Positions 1 to 10,772 of a DNA stretch of 64,000 nt are shown piece after piece (the stretch's first letter is position 1; every line of letters begins with the position of its first letter). The stretch covers positions 9,639,172-9,703,171 of the forward strand of contig NW_006921532.1 of NCBI RefSeq assembly GCF_000340215.1, written 5' to 3'. A model generated the notes under the pieces. The model was given only the letters and a program-made list of their open reading frames with translations. It was not told the origin of the DNA and searched no databases. The position numbers and the translations under genes are program-made. Origin of the DNA: Pseudocercospora fijiensis CIRAD86 (lineage: Eukaryota > Ascomycota > Dothideomycetes > Mycosphaerellales > Mycosphaerellaceae).

Positions 1-1
1 T

Positions 2-436
2 ATCCTGGAAAACCAGGCGAAGCTTGACGCGTGTGACCTGCTGTGCTACACGTACGACAGCAGCGATCCTGACAGTTTTGCCCACATTTTAGAGATGCGC
101 AAGCGGTATCCTGCGCTTATTGCACTTCCTTCAGTGTACGCGGCACTCAAAGCGGACCAAGATCGCGCTGTACAGCGGACCGAGGTGCAACCTGACATGT
201 ACTGCGAGCAATTGAAGATGGCGAAGCCACTTCATGTTTCAGTCAACTGGCGGTCGATCGGAGAATTCTTTGTGCATCTGGCAGAGTGCGCAACGTTCCC
301 ATCACAGGCATTTCCCAAGAGTGAGGAGGAGGCTGTGGATCGTACTGCGCTGTACATTGGTGTTGCTGCCACAGTCAGTGTTGCGGCCGCCTTCGCTTGG
401 GTTTGGAAACGGAATTCGCTCTCTTCCTCCACTTGA
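2..436 (+). CDS. GEM1: Mitochondrial Rho GTPase Gem1/Miro, C-terminal part
   Basis: This is the last 144 residues of a Miro-type GTPase; the start lies outside the window. Miro proteins sit in the outer mitochondrial membrane and control mitochondrial shape, inheritance and ER contact (family knowledge). The visible part is the end of the second GTPase domain: a YDSSDPDSF segment, then VYAALKADQD, which fits the NKxD-type guanine-recognition region in the form usual for this family, then PLHVSVNW and FVHLAECATFPS. A single hydrophobic segment (about 20 residues, YIGVAATVSVAAAFAWVW) followed by KR and a short polar tail is the expected tail anchor. Stop is TGA at 434-436. No intron is visible in this part. 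Confidence 0.9.
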   Translation: MLENQAKLDACDLLCYTYDSSDPDSFAHILEMRKRYPALIALPSVYAALKADQDRAVQRTEVQPDMYCEQLKMAKPLHVSVNWRSIGEFFVHLAECATFPSQAFPKSEEEAVDRTALYIGVAATVSVAAAFAWVWKRNSLSSST

Positions 437-1180
437 GAGGAGAAGGGAAATGGTGTTGGTGGTGTGCAATGTGTGTGTATCAAGATACCCCTCTCATATT
501 CGATTTCTACTGCGGCACTGAATGTAACTATGCCGTTCTCGAGGAATGCCGTTGATCTCTCAGATGCCGCATCACATCCCAAGGGGATGAGAGCTTTCTT
601 CGGCGGTGTTCTTCACAGCTGTCGCGGCCGCGAGGAATCACCCCCCGAATGCTCTGGCTTTGCGTCGCACCTATGTATAAACCGCTCACCACTGGTCCAG
701 ACTTCAGACTTTTTGGAGCTCCCCATGTCGTTCTTCAACTTGTTAAGCTTCCAGATCCCGGCAGGGTGGGTGTCGGAAATAGCAAGCTCGGACTTTTGGA
801 CCAGGACATGTCTGCCATGTCTTGTTGCCTCAATCTGGAGTGTGGACGAGCAAGAGCAAGAACTCGATGTGCAGGACAGGACTCAGGAGGCATACAGAGA
901 AGGAGAATGGACTGCTCTCGTAGGAGCGCAGAATGCAGAGCTGATGTCACTCAAGACAGAAGTGTGTGGAAAGAGAGCCGGCTGCCATGCCTGCAGTGTA
1001 GCCTGGCCTGGCTGGGCTTTCTTATTTGAGTGCCTGGCTCTGGACTTCCACATCTTCCCGGATGCTTCCTTCGGTTCGGACGCTTTTCGACCCGAAGGCG
1101 CATGCGTGCGTGCGTGCCGCAAGCGAGTATCGCGCACTAGAGACCTTTAGCAATCTCGAGTGTCAGAATTTAGTGGTGTT
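437..1180. other. GEM1 3' flank, no supported gene
   Basis: Unique-looking DNA of normal base composition between GEM1 and the repeat block. Open frames exist on both strands (for example 464-1150 +), but they overlap one another, match no family I know and show no splice-site pattern. The left edge of the RIP-type sequence is near 1180-1250. Confidence 0.6.
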
Positions 1181-1380
1181 CACCAGGGTTGGTAACTAGG
1201 CCTATTTGAGACGGCTCTTCCGAGTAGTTTAGCAACCTCCTTTTGCTACCTCTTAGCTGCTTAGTTATCGTATCTATAGTAATATAACCTAGCTCTTTAA
1301 TATAGACCTTAGCTAGTAGTGTTATCGCTATAACCGTAGGCTTAATAGACGCTTAAGTAAGACAGTTATTGCTAGACTAT

Positions 1381-2651
1381 TAGGTAGTTGTCGGACAAGC
1401 GGCTAGCGCCTATCTCGAGTCGGTAGTCGATATTATTATAGACGACAAGGCCGACGAGGTATACAAAGGCGATTAAATAAGGAGCCTATATCCTAACAAT
1501 TATAACCGGCTTAAAAGGACGAGGTTGTAGGACCTAACTAACGATTAGTATAAGCGTAGATTTCGCTTCTAAAAGTAGGATCTATATAGGCTTATAAGGT
1601 TGCTTAAATTAGACTAGATTAAGTATCTATACTATATAGAACCTACTAAGGAAGAGGCGTTGCTAGTGCTTCTATAGCGACTCGCAAGTAGTACTACTTA
1701 GCAGTCGCTAGCGTACGAGTTTAGCAGAGGGCCGACCTAGATTAGTATTATATTTAATACTATTCTTAAGCACTTAGACGACTTCTTTAGCGATAGATTA
1801 TTATTTAATACTCGTCGGTTAACCCCTTAGTATTTGCGGAGGTATATAGAGGCACTAGAACCGGATATTAGTCTTGCTAAAGTATATAGATTTATTAATA
1901 GTACCCTTCGTCCTTGCTATAGGCCTAAGTACGACTAAAAGCTATACTATAGCGGATATAAGAGAGTATACGGCATTAAATTCTAGGCTATTATTACTCC
2001 TAACGGTCTATTGTCGTCGCTATATAGTCCTAAACCTAGCTCTTTTAGGGATTCTCGGATAGTATATAAATCTAACATTTAGTAGATTTAGTATGCGTTA
2101 TTCGATAGGTATAGATTAGACGATAAGGTGTTTATTTACGGAGACTCGGTATACGTAGTAGCGGATAGTATTATATCTGCTTTTAAAGGTTAGAATAGTT
2201 AGCCTCGTACGCCGCTATAGAGGCAGATAGACTAAGAGATGTCGGCGTTAAGGGTTGCTATAAAGCATATATTCGGACAGATATCTAATCTATAGCGGAT
2301 TAACTTAGTTAAGTAGAAGGCGGACTTATAGGCTATTAGATCTATCTATCGAGCGTACGTTCTTCTTACTAACTACTATACCTGCTATTATAGTAATTAG
2401 GTATCTATAGGTCGTATAGATCTACTATTATTAGAAGAATATCTCTATTCGAGGGCGACTAATGCTTAAATTAGTAACGAGATTAGAGCCTTAGTTAAGA
2501 CAGTTCTACCGCTAGGATAGCGACCGCCGCGACTAGAGCAAGGTAATAAGGGCGATAAAGGAGATAGGTATACGTCGCCGGCGATAGAAGACGAGGGTAG
2601 CGATAGTAATAGTAGTAGTAATAGAAGAACGACGATAATATCGAGAAGTTA
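1381..2651 (+). pseudogene. PIF/Harbinger-type (DDE_Tnp_4) transposase relic
   Basis: One reading frame (codons starting at positions 3n+1) runs about 420 codons with in-frame TAG and TAA but almost no other damage. Recognisable blocks in order: a helical segment with EEALLVLL then LAYEFSRGPT and IFNTILKHLD (HTH-like region of this family); GYKRVYGIKF and AIITPNGLLSSLYSP (first catalytic D region); DDKVFIYGDSVYV (second D region, GDSxY); and IKHIFGQISNL (the usual R-x-x-x-E-x-x-FG block, with I replacing the expected acidic residue). Most stops sit where Q or W would be expected, as RIP of CAG, CAA or TGG gives. It cannot encode a working enzyme. Confidence 0.75.
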
Positions 2652-3539
2652 AAGTATAGCTTTACAATTCTAACGGTATTCTTAGTACTCGCACTATAGG
2701 AGCGAGTATATTTCGAGCTATTAGTATATATCTAGAAAGTAGCGAAAATAGATAACTAGAGCGTCTATGCGCGATTCTCGTAATGTCTCGGCGATATTGT
2801 TAACCTATTACTAAGTAATAGTTATATACTACTAACCCTACCCCTCCTCCTATTTCCTAAATTTCTAGCGATAATCTCGCGATTAAGAGAATAATAAGGC
2901 AACGGCAGGAGCAACTAGTTCGCTAAATCGATACTAAAGAGCAATATTACTAATAAATAAGTAGGGATTTGCTTTAACTAATCCTATAAAACGAACTCTA
3001 TACTATAATAACTACTACCTACTCCTCTAAGTCGAAAAAGTCCTCGGGGACCTTAATATCGTCTATATTCTAATCCTAATCGTAGCGATCCGACTACCCT
3101 ATCTGCTATAAGAAGCCTAGTTTCGGTAAGCGCTCGAATAGCTCTAGCATTAGCATCTTGCTCTTCCTACGGTAGATAACTTACAATAGCACTCGAGTGC
3201 AATCCGGATATATATCTATTACCGTCTAGCTAATATTAGTAAGTTACTAGTTAAGAGAGAGAGAGAGATAATAGTATATATAATAGTAGCATTAAGGTGC
3301 TATAATTCGTTCTTCTAACTATTAGTTAGGCCTCGAATATAGTGCTAATTAAGGGCAGTTAGGCCCTCCTTAATCTTCTCGAAGTGCGGCTTTAGCAATT
3401 CGTTTAGCTTCGAGAACGCTCTATTAATCGAGGCGTTATTGTTACGCTTACGGCGGCGTAGTTGTATACGCTAAGTCGTCGACGGTATAGAAGGCATAGG
3501 AGATTCTTCCGGTTTAGTAGAGGTCGCCTACGAAGAGCT

Positions 3540-3960
3540 ACTACTATTTAACCGACGTCGCTTCGAGCCTAACCTATCTATTAGACTATCGCGGACAACG
3601 ACCTCCTTACGCCGAGCCGCCTCCTTCTATTCCTTTATCGCTACCTTATCGAAGAGCTAAGGGTTTATACGTAGGGCGTGTTTAATAAAGAAGTCCTTCG
3701 CTTATAAGAGGTTATCGTTACTAGGTACTATACTAGTAGAGCGCTCTTTAGCGGCCTATTCCTTTACCCTCTTAACTAACTTTACGTTATAGCTCTACTA
3801 GAAGCTAGAATTACTACTAAACTCCTTCTTACTATTAGTACGAGCCTACGCATTTACACGACCTCTAATAAGCCGATAGAAGTTAGTAATATTACCCTTC
3901 TTATAGGTATACTTTATATTATTTATTTGCTAGAAGATAACTAACTCTATTCGAGCCGAT
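3540..3960 (-). pseudogene. Unidentified coding relic, antisense to the transposase
   Basis: On the minus strand a frame of more than 110 codons is broken only by TAG stops. It reads as a hydrophilic, basic protein with blocks such as FYRLIRGRV, NVKLVKRVKE and KDFFIKHALRINP, ending in a basic GSKRRR run. I do not recognise the family. Its position facing the Harbinger-type transposase suggests the second (Myb/SANT-like or accessory) protein of such elements, but no Myb tryptophan pattern can be confirmed after RIP. The relic probably extends beyond the limits given. Confidence 0.4.
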
Positions 3961-4640
3961 AGCTTACCTAGCTTTAATAGGTAAGCTATATTACTGCTCT
4001 TCTAAGATAGTGTTTCTACGGTCTTAATTAATAGCGAAGGTCTAGGTAATAGAGATAGCCGCAATTAACTTGCTAGAGTAGTTAGTAGCGGTATAGATAA
4101 TAATAGAGAGGCGTATTTACTAGATCTAGTCGCTATATCGATAACTCTAGGTAGTAGGTAGGGGGAGGGGAGATAGCGACCTACGAAGGTATTATAGAAG
4201 GCTATAATAATCTCGATTCGCTAATAAATTAGTAGGATAGGAAGACGAGCGATCTACTACCTGCCTTCGAGTCTTCTAGCCGCCTTATTACTATCCCTCC
4301 GAGTCCCTTATAAAGCCCGATTTCTACTCGAATTTTCTATCTAATAACGTTACCTTCTATACTATTATATACTATCTACATTATTCGTACGACCTTAACT
4401 ATTATTAAGAGCTTGTAATATATTATAATAGATATACTGCTAGTAGTGTAGAGCCTCCGAAGGTATTATTTAGTATACTATAGAGCGATCGATAGAAGGT
4501 TTAATATTATAGGAGAAGGTAGTTACTATCGCTAAGGCTACTATACCGCTTCTGTATCTACCTCCTTTAGTAATAGACTTATTGCATTACGACCTACGGC
4601 ATTACAATCGATTAGCTATATATAGTATAGTAGATACAGT

Positions 4641-5074
4641 AGATACAGGTAGTGAACCATCAGTCAGAAGTTGTTGTCGGAGGTGGACAGCGACACCTCC
4701 TGCTAAAGGTCTCTACTATTCTAAGAATAGCCGAAAATCACTGTGCGGCCAGCCCGTCACCCGTGAGCGTCGAAGGGGCGTGGAAGGGCGGCCTGATATA
4801 GTAACGCAAGCTCTGGACAGCCCTGTGCCTGTGCCTGTACGGTATGTACGGTATCTTTCCTTGCTTGCCGTACGCCTGCGCCCGCGCCTGCGCCTGCGCC
4901 GAACGCAAGTATAGATGCCGTCCCTTGCTCGTCGCGTGTTTTCTTTAGCAGCACGGCAGAGCATAGAAGGAAGCACGTTCCGCTCGCTTTGAACGTGAGA
5001 GTGAGCAATACCTGCATCCGCAATCCGTGAGAGCCCGCCGCTACCGGTACGCACCGCACTGTTGAACACATTCC
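4641..5074. other. Return to unique DNA; 5' flank of the UBA gene
   Basis: Base composition returns to normal near 4640-4680. The stretch holds short imperfect repeats (CCTGTG units near 4822-4837, GCGCCTGC units near 4876-4898) and no convincing gene. It is the presumed promoter and 5' UTR of the following gene. Confidence 0.5.
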
Positions 5075-8000
5075 ATGCTTGCTCGGAACCAGGCTGACCG
5101 AATCCTCCAGCTCCAGGGATTGCTCTACCGCAATACATATCAGCCTGCAGTCGTCCAGATGGCCGAGCAACGCTTCGCCTCCTTCCATTCTGCATGTCGT
5201 GACTCCTCACACGAGCCTGCCAACCAGCCGGCCAACCACGTCCGAAGGAGTATCTCGATCTTCAGCCGAAGGGGAACTGAACCACCAGAGCCTACGCCTG
5301 CATTCATCACCCACGCAGCCATGAGGTTCCCGTGTCCTCGATCGAGACCGATGTCGGAGAGGCAGAGGAGTTGGATGGGTCGCAGAAAGAGCATGAGCAA
5401 GAAAGATAGAGCTCCGAAGAAATTGTCAAAGGCCACCCTTCTCCACGCGGTGCCGCACGCGAACACGATTGAGATGACCGCACGTGAGCAGGAGATGGCC
5501 ATCAGTCCAAATGAAGAGATCCTATCCGCAATCAGTGACCACGCTCCGACGCTTCGAGCTCTGACGGCTATCGATTCGCAGCCTTGGTCGCCTTGCACAC
5601 CACCACATCCGCGCAGCAACAGCACTACAGATCTGACCCAACGAACAATGTCTCAAAGAAGGCGAGAAACCAGCTCCCGAATTGGTGTCTGGATCGATGG
5701 CGTAGTGCAATGGGATCAACGTGCTCTCGACGACTTTTTGTCGCCAGACGCCGCCGACATGGAACACACTGGCTTCACGCCCGTAAGACCTGTCTCTTCT
5801 TCGGCTCCTCCGAACCCGCGGAAACCACCTCTTTCGGTGGTGATTCCTTCGCATGCGCCTGTGGTCAATGATCGATGTGTTTCGACCATCCTTCACCCAC
5901 AACCGAGGCGACCGGTAGTCTCCGTGCTTCCAACGAGCATCGTGTCAACAGCATATCCTACCTCAACACCTGCAATCGTACTCGACGACACGATGAGCAC
6001 TCCATGCCCTCCAGAACGACCATCCGCAGAACGACCATCCGCTCCCTCCTCAACCCACAAGTCTCACGCATCCATTTCCACGACTTCGAGCAGGGCCATC
6101 ACCGATGAGGACTCGCTTTACAGCAGACGAAGCTCAGCTACGAGCGTCTCGCTCTGCTCTACTTCTGAGAAAAGATTCCGATTATCCACGAGCAACTTAT
6201 CTATGCTCTCACCAGAATCAGCTGGCGTATTTGAAGAGCAATCGAACAAGAAATCGGGCAACAAGGCGGCGAATTTGAACAAGTCGCTGCCACCCACTCC
6301 GCCGACAATCCCTCCAGTTCGTGCCGCACCATCACCAACTCCTGCTGTGAGTACGCGTCAATATAACTCGCTAAGAGTTCCTGGTTCGGAAAAGCTGCAT
6401 CCTACACACCCGCTCAGACAAAGTCGATCCATGAGTCAGCTTGACCAGTGCGATGAGGAATTCATGCGCAGCTATATCGCTCGTCGACACGCGCAAACTC
6501 CCACGTTGAGCCAAGCTGAGCAGGAAGTGAGAGCCCAACTATCCACCATGGAGGAACAGATTTCCGACTCCACACCGCCACAGAGCTCAGACGAGGGTGC
6601 ATCCGGGACCTTGAAGCGTAGGGACAGCGTGCGGGATGTGATGCAGCCACCGACTCGCGCACCGACCATCCCAAAGCGATCCCGCAAGAGAGATTGGCGA
6701 TCTTCCAGACAGTCAGCAAGAACCACAATGGACTTCTCCAGCGCCGGCGTTCCGTCCAGACGGCGGTCCGAGTCTCACCTCAAATCCAAGCAGCCTCCTA
6801 CTGTGCAAACGGAGAAGGTGGCTTTGCGGAAAGTATTCAGCGTGTCTCATCACAGCAAACGGTCGCAGGACTTGTTGGTCCTTCCACAGTTGGAAGTCCA
6901 ACAAGAGAGCTTGCAAGGCATGCTGGCATATGCGAACGTTGGCGAGCAGAACGAAGATGTGTCTGCTGATCTTTCTCCCATCTCTGACGAAGGTGCTGCT
7001 TCTGCAGCCGTACCATCAGTGTCCGCTGAGGAAGTTCTTCTTGGCATCCTCTCAAATCTGAGCTCTACCGATGATCTATTCCATACAGCCATCATCAACA
7101 AAGGCATGTATAGAGTGTACAAGGAGAACGAGATGTTTCTGCTCCGCAAGGTCATGGCGAATCAGTCGCCGGCGGCGTGGGAGTTGCGAGAGTGGAGCTC
7201 ACCAGAACGCAATGAGGTGGCCTGCTCAAGCAAGGCCTCTTCGCTGCTTGAGCACGATCCATTGTCGTACATGCGCTGCTTCAGAAGGGATCTCGGTGTT
7301 ATCGAGCGCCTGAAGCGACTGATCATGGAGCACTGCCAATCTTTCATTCGCCGCGAGACTACTTTTGCTCTTTCCACACCAACACATCCAAATGCCCAAC
7401 GCTTCAACGATAGCTTCTGGCGCATTTGGTGCTTCTGCGAAATATTCGGAGGCAAGAAAGGCCGCGAGGAGGACATTACTGGCCAGCTGGACTGGCTGAA
7501 GGGCGGCCTCCTGGCCAACAACCAGGGCTTTTCTGCTACAGTCAACACGAATCTTGATTTCGAGATGAGCTCAGTTCTGCTGAATGCTCCTGATCATTTC
7601 GCAAGAGCCAATGCAGGCGGGCTCGCAGCTGCTCAGCTTTTCGACATGACCGAGATCTGGACATGCTTCACCGTCCTGCTCCAAGGCTATTCTGGACGTG
7701 TCATGCAAGCTCGCGACTTTGGCGTCTTCGATAATTGTGACCTCGTCGAAGGCGACGTTGAAGCCGAAGAAGCAATGCTTGAAGAGTGGATCGCCTATCT
7801 TTTAACATTGGGTCCCAGTGTGGTGCTTGACATGGCTCTCCTTGCCTTGGACACCACTCCATCTGGCTTTGCATACGCAAAACAACAAGGCTGGACGAAT
7901 TGGACACCACCAGCCTTCAACGGCAGCCGCAGCAATTTCCTCAAAGAGCCCGTGGCACGAAGCTACGAAGAGCAAGTCGCTGCTGCGAAGCTTCGTTTTC

Positions 8001-8509
8001 AAGATCCAATCGAACAAGAACAGAAGGAAATGAGCCGGAAGCGCGTCGCTTCTATGGCAGCTGAGATCCGGCTCCGAAGACAAAGCTCCGACTACCGCCG
8101 CCTGCCCTTCATCGACATGAAGAACGAGCGAGCAATGAGCACGGCTTCCCGTCACAGCACCGTCTCCTCATGCTCTCGAAGCACCATTCGCTCCTCAGAC
8201 AACGACAAGACCACCTCACGCCGACGCCGCACATCTGCCCCTCAGACTTCAGCGCACTCGACTAAAGCCCTGTGGCAAGCTCCTCGCTCCATCTCCCCCA
8301 TTATGGAAGATCGAATCGAACCTTTCAACCGCATGTCTCTCGTCAACTATGGACGAGGGCAAGCGGAAGACACTTCTGAGATCGCCGTGCAGAGAATCGT
8401 CGCGATGGGCTTTCCGCCTAACCAAGCGAGAGAAGCTCTTCGTCAGACTGACATGGGCGATGGTCTCAGAGTCGATCGAGCTGTCGAGTTCTTGCTTAGG
8501 CAGGACTAG
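5075..8509 (+). CDS. Large Ser-rich protein with C-terminal UBA domain
   Basis: Single-exon frame of 1144 codons. Residues 1-620 are low-complexity, rich in Ser, Pro, Thr and Arg and probably disordered. Residues about 640-1000 look globular (YRVYKENEMFLLRKVM, FWRIWCFCEIFGGKKGRE, WIAYLLTLGPSVVLDMALLA). A basic Ser-rich linker follows. The last about 45 residues form a UBA-type domain (AVQRIVAMGFPPNQAREALR ... VDRAVEFLL), with the MGF loop that contacts ubiquitin in this family. A ubiquitin-binding scaffold role is inference; I do not know the named orthologue. Several in-frame ATGs follow the first (5321, 5351, 5390); the first 80-90 residues may be untranslated leader, and 5351 (MSERQRSW) is a plausible alternative start. 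Confidence 0.8.
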   Translation: MLARNQADRILQLQGLLYRNTYQPAVVQMAEQRFASFHSACRDSSHEPANQPANHVRRSISIFSRRGTEPPEPTPAFITHAAMRFPCPRSRPMSERQRSWMGRRKSMSKKDRAPKKLSKATLLHAVPHANTIEMTAREQEMAISPNEEILSAISDHAPTLRALTAIDSQPWSPCTPPHPRSNSTTDLTQRTMSQRRRETSSRIGVWIDGVVQWDQRALDDFLSPDAADMEHTGFTPVRPVSSSAPPNPRKPPLSVVIPSHAPVVNDRCVSTILHPQPRRPVVSVLPTSIVSTAYPTSTPAIVLDDTMSTPCPPERPSAERPSAPSSTHKSHASISTTSSRAITDEDSLYSRRSSATSVSLCSTSEKRFRLSTSNLSMLSPESAGVFEEQSNKKSGNKAANLNKSLPPTPPTIPPVRAAPSPTPAVSTRQYNSLRVPGSEKLHPTHPLRQSRSMSQLDQCDEEFMRSYIARRHAQTPTLSQAEQEVRAQLSTMEEQISDSTPPQSSDEGASGTLKRRDSVRDVMQPPTRAPTIPKRSRKRDWRSSRQSARTTMDFSSAGVPSRRRSESHLKSKQPPTVQTEKVALRKVFSVSHHSKRSQDLLVLPQLEVQQESLQGMLAYANVGEQNEDVSADLSPISDEGAASAAVPSVSAEEVLLGILSNLSSTDDLFHTAIINKGMYRVYKENEMFLLRKVMANQSPAAWELREWSSPERNEVACSSKASSLLEHDPLSYMRCFRRDLGVIERLKRLIMEHCQSFIRRETTFALSTPTHPNAQRFNDSFWRIWCFCEIFGGKKGREEDITGQLDWLKGGLLANNQGFSATVNTNLDFEMSSVLLNAPDHFARANAGGLAAAQLFDMTEIWTCFTVLLQGYSGRVMQARDFGVFDNCDLVEGDVEAEEAMLEEWIAYLLTLGPSVVLDMALLALDTTPSGFAYAKQQGWTNWTPPAFNGSRSNFLKEPVARSYEEQVAAAKLRFQDPIEQEQKEMSRKRVASMAAEIRLRRQSSDYRRLPFIDMKNERAMSTASRHSTVSSCSRSTIRSSDNDKTTSRRRRTSAPQTSAHSTKALWQAPRSISPIMEDRIEPFNRMSLVNYGRGQAEDTSEIAVQRIVAMGFPPNQAREALRQTDMGDGLRVDRAVEFLLRQD

Positions 8510-9327
8510 GCTGAGGCAAGAGTCGCTTTTTCCTTGTGACCGATTCATATGATTCCTTGCTTTTTTTATGTGATACCCAACTCGGACCATGACGAGACTT
8601 ATCGTGCGGAAGTTTTCTTTGAATTATGACGTTACCTATCTGTGAGATCAGCAGTTCTTCAAAGGCCAAAAATGATGTTTCTTTCTCAAGGCTGTATGTA
8701 ACTATATGGGGATGTTACGATTGTTCAACGAAAATTGTAATATAGTGTCTCAAAATTTGCAATGAATGATGAACGAACGAATATCAATATCATCATCATA
8801 TGCCATGAGTCCGAACCAGCATCGTCTCTTTACTTCCCAGTGTAATCGTGAGAGATCGATTGAGTCTTGCATTACATTTAGTGAGATGAAAAAAACAAAA
8901 GGTGCTAGTCAGACTCTAGCTATGCATGCCATCGATCGTGCTTGACCTTCTAGCACGCCCTGCCATAAAAATGATTTGAGTGAGGGATAAATTATGCTGG
9001 CGTTTTCTCCTTCGGATGAATCGCCCCGCCCTTCCTTCTTCCCAATCGTCCTCTCGTCCACAGGCCATCTTTGTTTAGAAACTCCTCCGCCGACACCACT
9101 ACTCAGTGAAACGCCACCACATGTGAATGAATAGTAGGAAAAAGAGAAAATGCTATGTGAGCTCGTGTGGTATATCGTCCTCGGGTCCATCGACCTCCAT
9201 CTCAATAAATAGTCGTCGTTGCGTTCATTTTCCAGATCGTCATCAGTTGATATCATCTCTCGTAAAACACCATCGCAATGCATTTCGCCTTAAAAGAAAT
9301 GCTTCTGCCTGCCATATCATTGTAAAA
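8510..9327. other. Convergent 3' ends, no gene
   Basis: AT-richer DNA between the stop of the UBA gene and the stop of the next, minus-strand, gene. Contains T-rich runs near 8562-8568 and an A-run near 8888-8897, compatible with 3' UTRs. Nothing else seen. Confidence 0.6.
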
Positions 9328-10772
9328 TCAAACCTGAATTGCGCTCCTTGCCAGAGATCGCTTCAGTCCAAGTGAGGAACGGCCGGCCTCTCGAGCACAC
9401 GAACGTAGCTGATCATCTGCTGCGAGAGTCGAAGCTTCAATTCTCCCAGCTTCCTTGCCGACGCTGTATCCTGCGCTGAAGCTCAATGCGCTGAAAAGTA
9501 CCACGACGCCCGCGGATACAACCCATGTAAGAAGAGTGGGCGTGACATGAAGATCCTCACTTGACGTTGTTCGTCGAGCCTTCTTCATGGCCCTTCGCTC
9601 GCGGCTTGAGCTCCGGCCTGCTGTGACCGCTTTGCGCTTATGCTCCTTGAACTGCTCTGAGGTCGTTGAAGTCGAGTCAGTGGAGAGACGACGAAGCGTT
9701 GGCTTGAAGGTGGGTTCCTGCAGTTGTGGTGGCGAAGATGTTGTTAGTGCCGACTCTGGGACTAAACGGAAAGTTGCTGGATCTATGCGATTGCTGCGAG
9801 GCGGCGCTGTCTGTGTTGGCTGTTTTACATTTGACTTCGGTAGTCCTCGCGCTGCTGCAGCCACCGACAACAAGCTGGATAGACTAGCTCTTAAAGCCTC
9901 GTCATGCTCTGCTGCAGCATTGAAGGAAGGCGATAGTGGGTTCTGTGGGATGTGCGAGTGCCGTCTTGCTTCGAATGAAGCAGGCATCGAGTGCCGTGTC
10001 GAAGGTCGATTCGTGAGCGATGGCCTTGTTGAGGGAAAGTAAGATCCAGGAACGGGCTGACTGGCATGGCGTGGTTGACCGCTAGGTGGATGTGAGAAGG
10101 CATTAGGGAGTGGCGTGAAACAATCGTCGTTGCGGATTGGATGGTTAATCGCAGTCCTGTTCTCGTCATCGTCATCCGATGTACGATCGTCCTGCTGTCT
10201 GGAGGTCGAAGTCGTCCTGTTTGCCCTTGGTGCCATTATGGGGCCCTCAGTAGAAGATGTCATAACTCTGTCTGACTCGCTTTCGCTCTCCTCATACTCT
10301 TCCTGACTGCTGTTGGCGCCCACGCTGGGAGTTCTAATGAGGCGTAGATTTGACGGTACGCCCGTTCTAAGTGCTCCTTGGCGCCTTGTGCCTTGGTGAT
10401 CCTGCACTCTGAGGCCCGTGGTCACGATCTCGTCGCCAATCGAGGATAGGGAGGACGAGGATGGTTGTGAAGATATCTCGACCCATGAATCGACTACAGA
10501 ACAGGCGTCAGTCCATTGATCGGTTCGGAGAAAGTAGTATGCCATGGCGGAGCCGATACACATGTGCAAGTTGAACGGCGGAGGTGTGAAGCCGGCTCAG
10601 CACTGCTCAGATTTACCGAAGACTCACCATCTGCGCATGTGCGTGTGCGTGTGCGCCTGTCAAACGAGGCCGAACGTGATGCCATGCCTGACGCATGACC
10701 AGCGTGGCGACGTTGAATGTGATCGGTCGAATGCGCTGGCTGCTGGGCCGAAGACGGGTCCGTTGATTCCAT
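9328..10772 (-). CDS. Ser-rich protein with one C-terminal membrane segment
   Basis: Two-exon model: exon 1 10772-10628, intron 10627-10494 (GTGAGT ... CTGAC ... CTGTAG, 134 nt), exon 2 10493-9328, giving 436 aa. The join creates ADVDSWVEISSQ in frame, whereas reading straight through the intron hits a stop. The protein is mostly disordered, with acidic Ser clusters (EEYEESESESD, TSDDDDEN) and a basic KKARR patch near residue 360. Then comes one hydrophobic stretch, TWVVSAGVVVLFSALSFSAG, followed by YSVGKEAGR. The C-terminus is short and basic. It looks like a fungal tail-region membrane protein; I do not recognise a named family. Start at 10772 chosen over the in-frame ATG at 11039 because the sequence upstream looks like leader. 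Confidence 0.7.

Larger units (their letters stand above)
1181..4640. mobile_element. RIP-degraded repeat block with PIF/Harbinger-like element
   Basis: From about 1200 to 4640 the sequence changes abruptly: TA steps everywhere, CA and TG rare, and long frames interrupted only by TAG/TAA. That is the footprint of repeat-induced point mutation. At least two coding relics are present: a DDE transposase on the + strand (about 1381-2651) and another frame on the - strand (about 3540-3960), pointing toward each other. A two-gene layout is known for PIF/Harbinger elements. I could not find terminal inverted repeats or a target duplication, so the borders are compositional only. Confidence 0.75.

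Noticed and set aside
464..1150. 228-codon + strand open frame after GEM1
   Set aside because: No family signature; overlaps other long frames on both strands; likely 3' UTR/intergenic.
1874..2062. 62-codon open frame in the first repeat block
   Set aside because: Out-of-frame shadow of the Harbinger-type transposase relic.
4582..5210. Open frames on both strands upstream of the UBA gene
   Set aside because: Overlapping, low-complexity (CCTGCG/GCCTGT repeats) and partly within the RIP edge.
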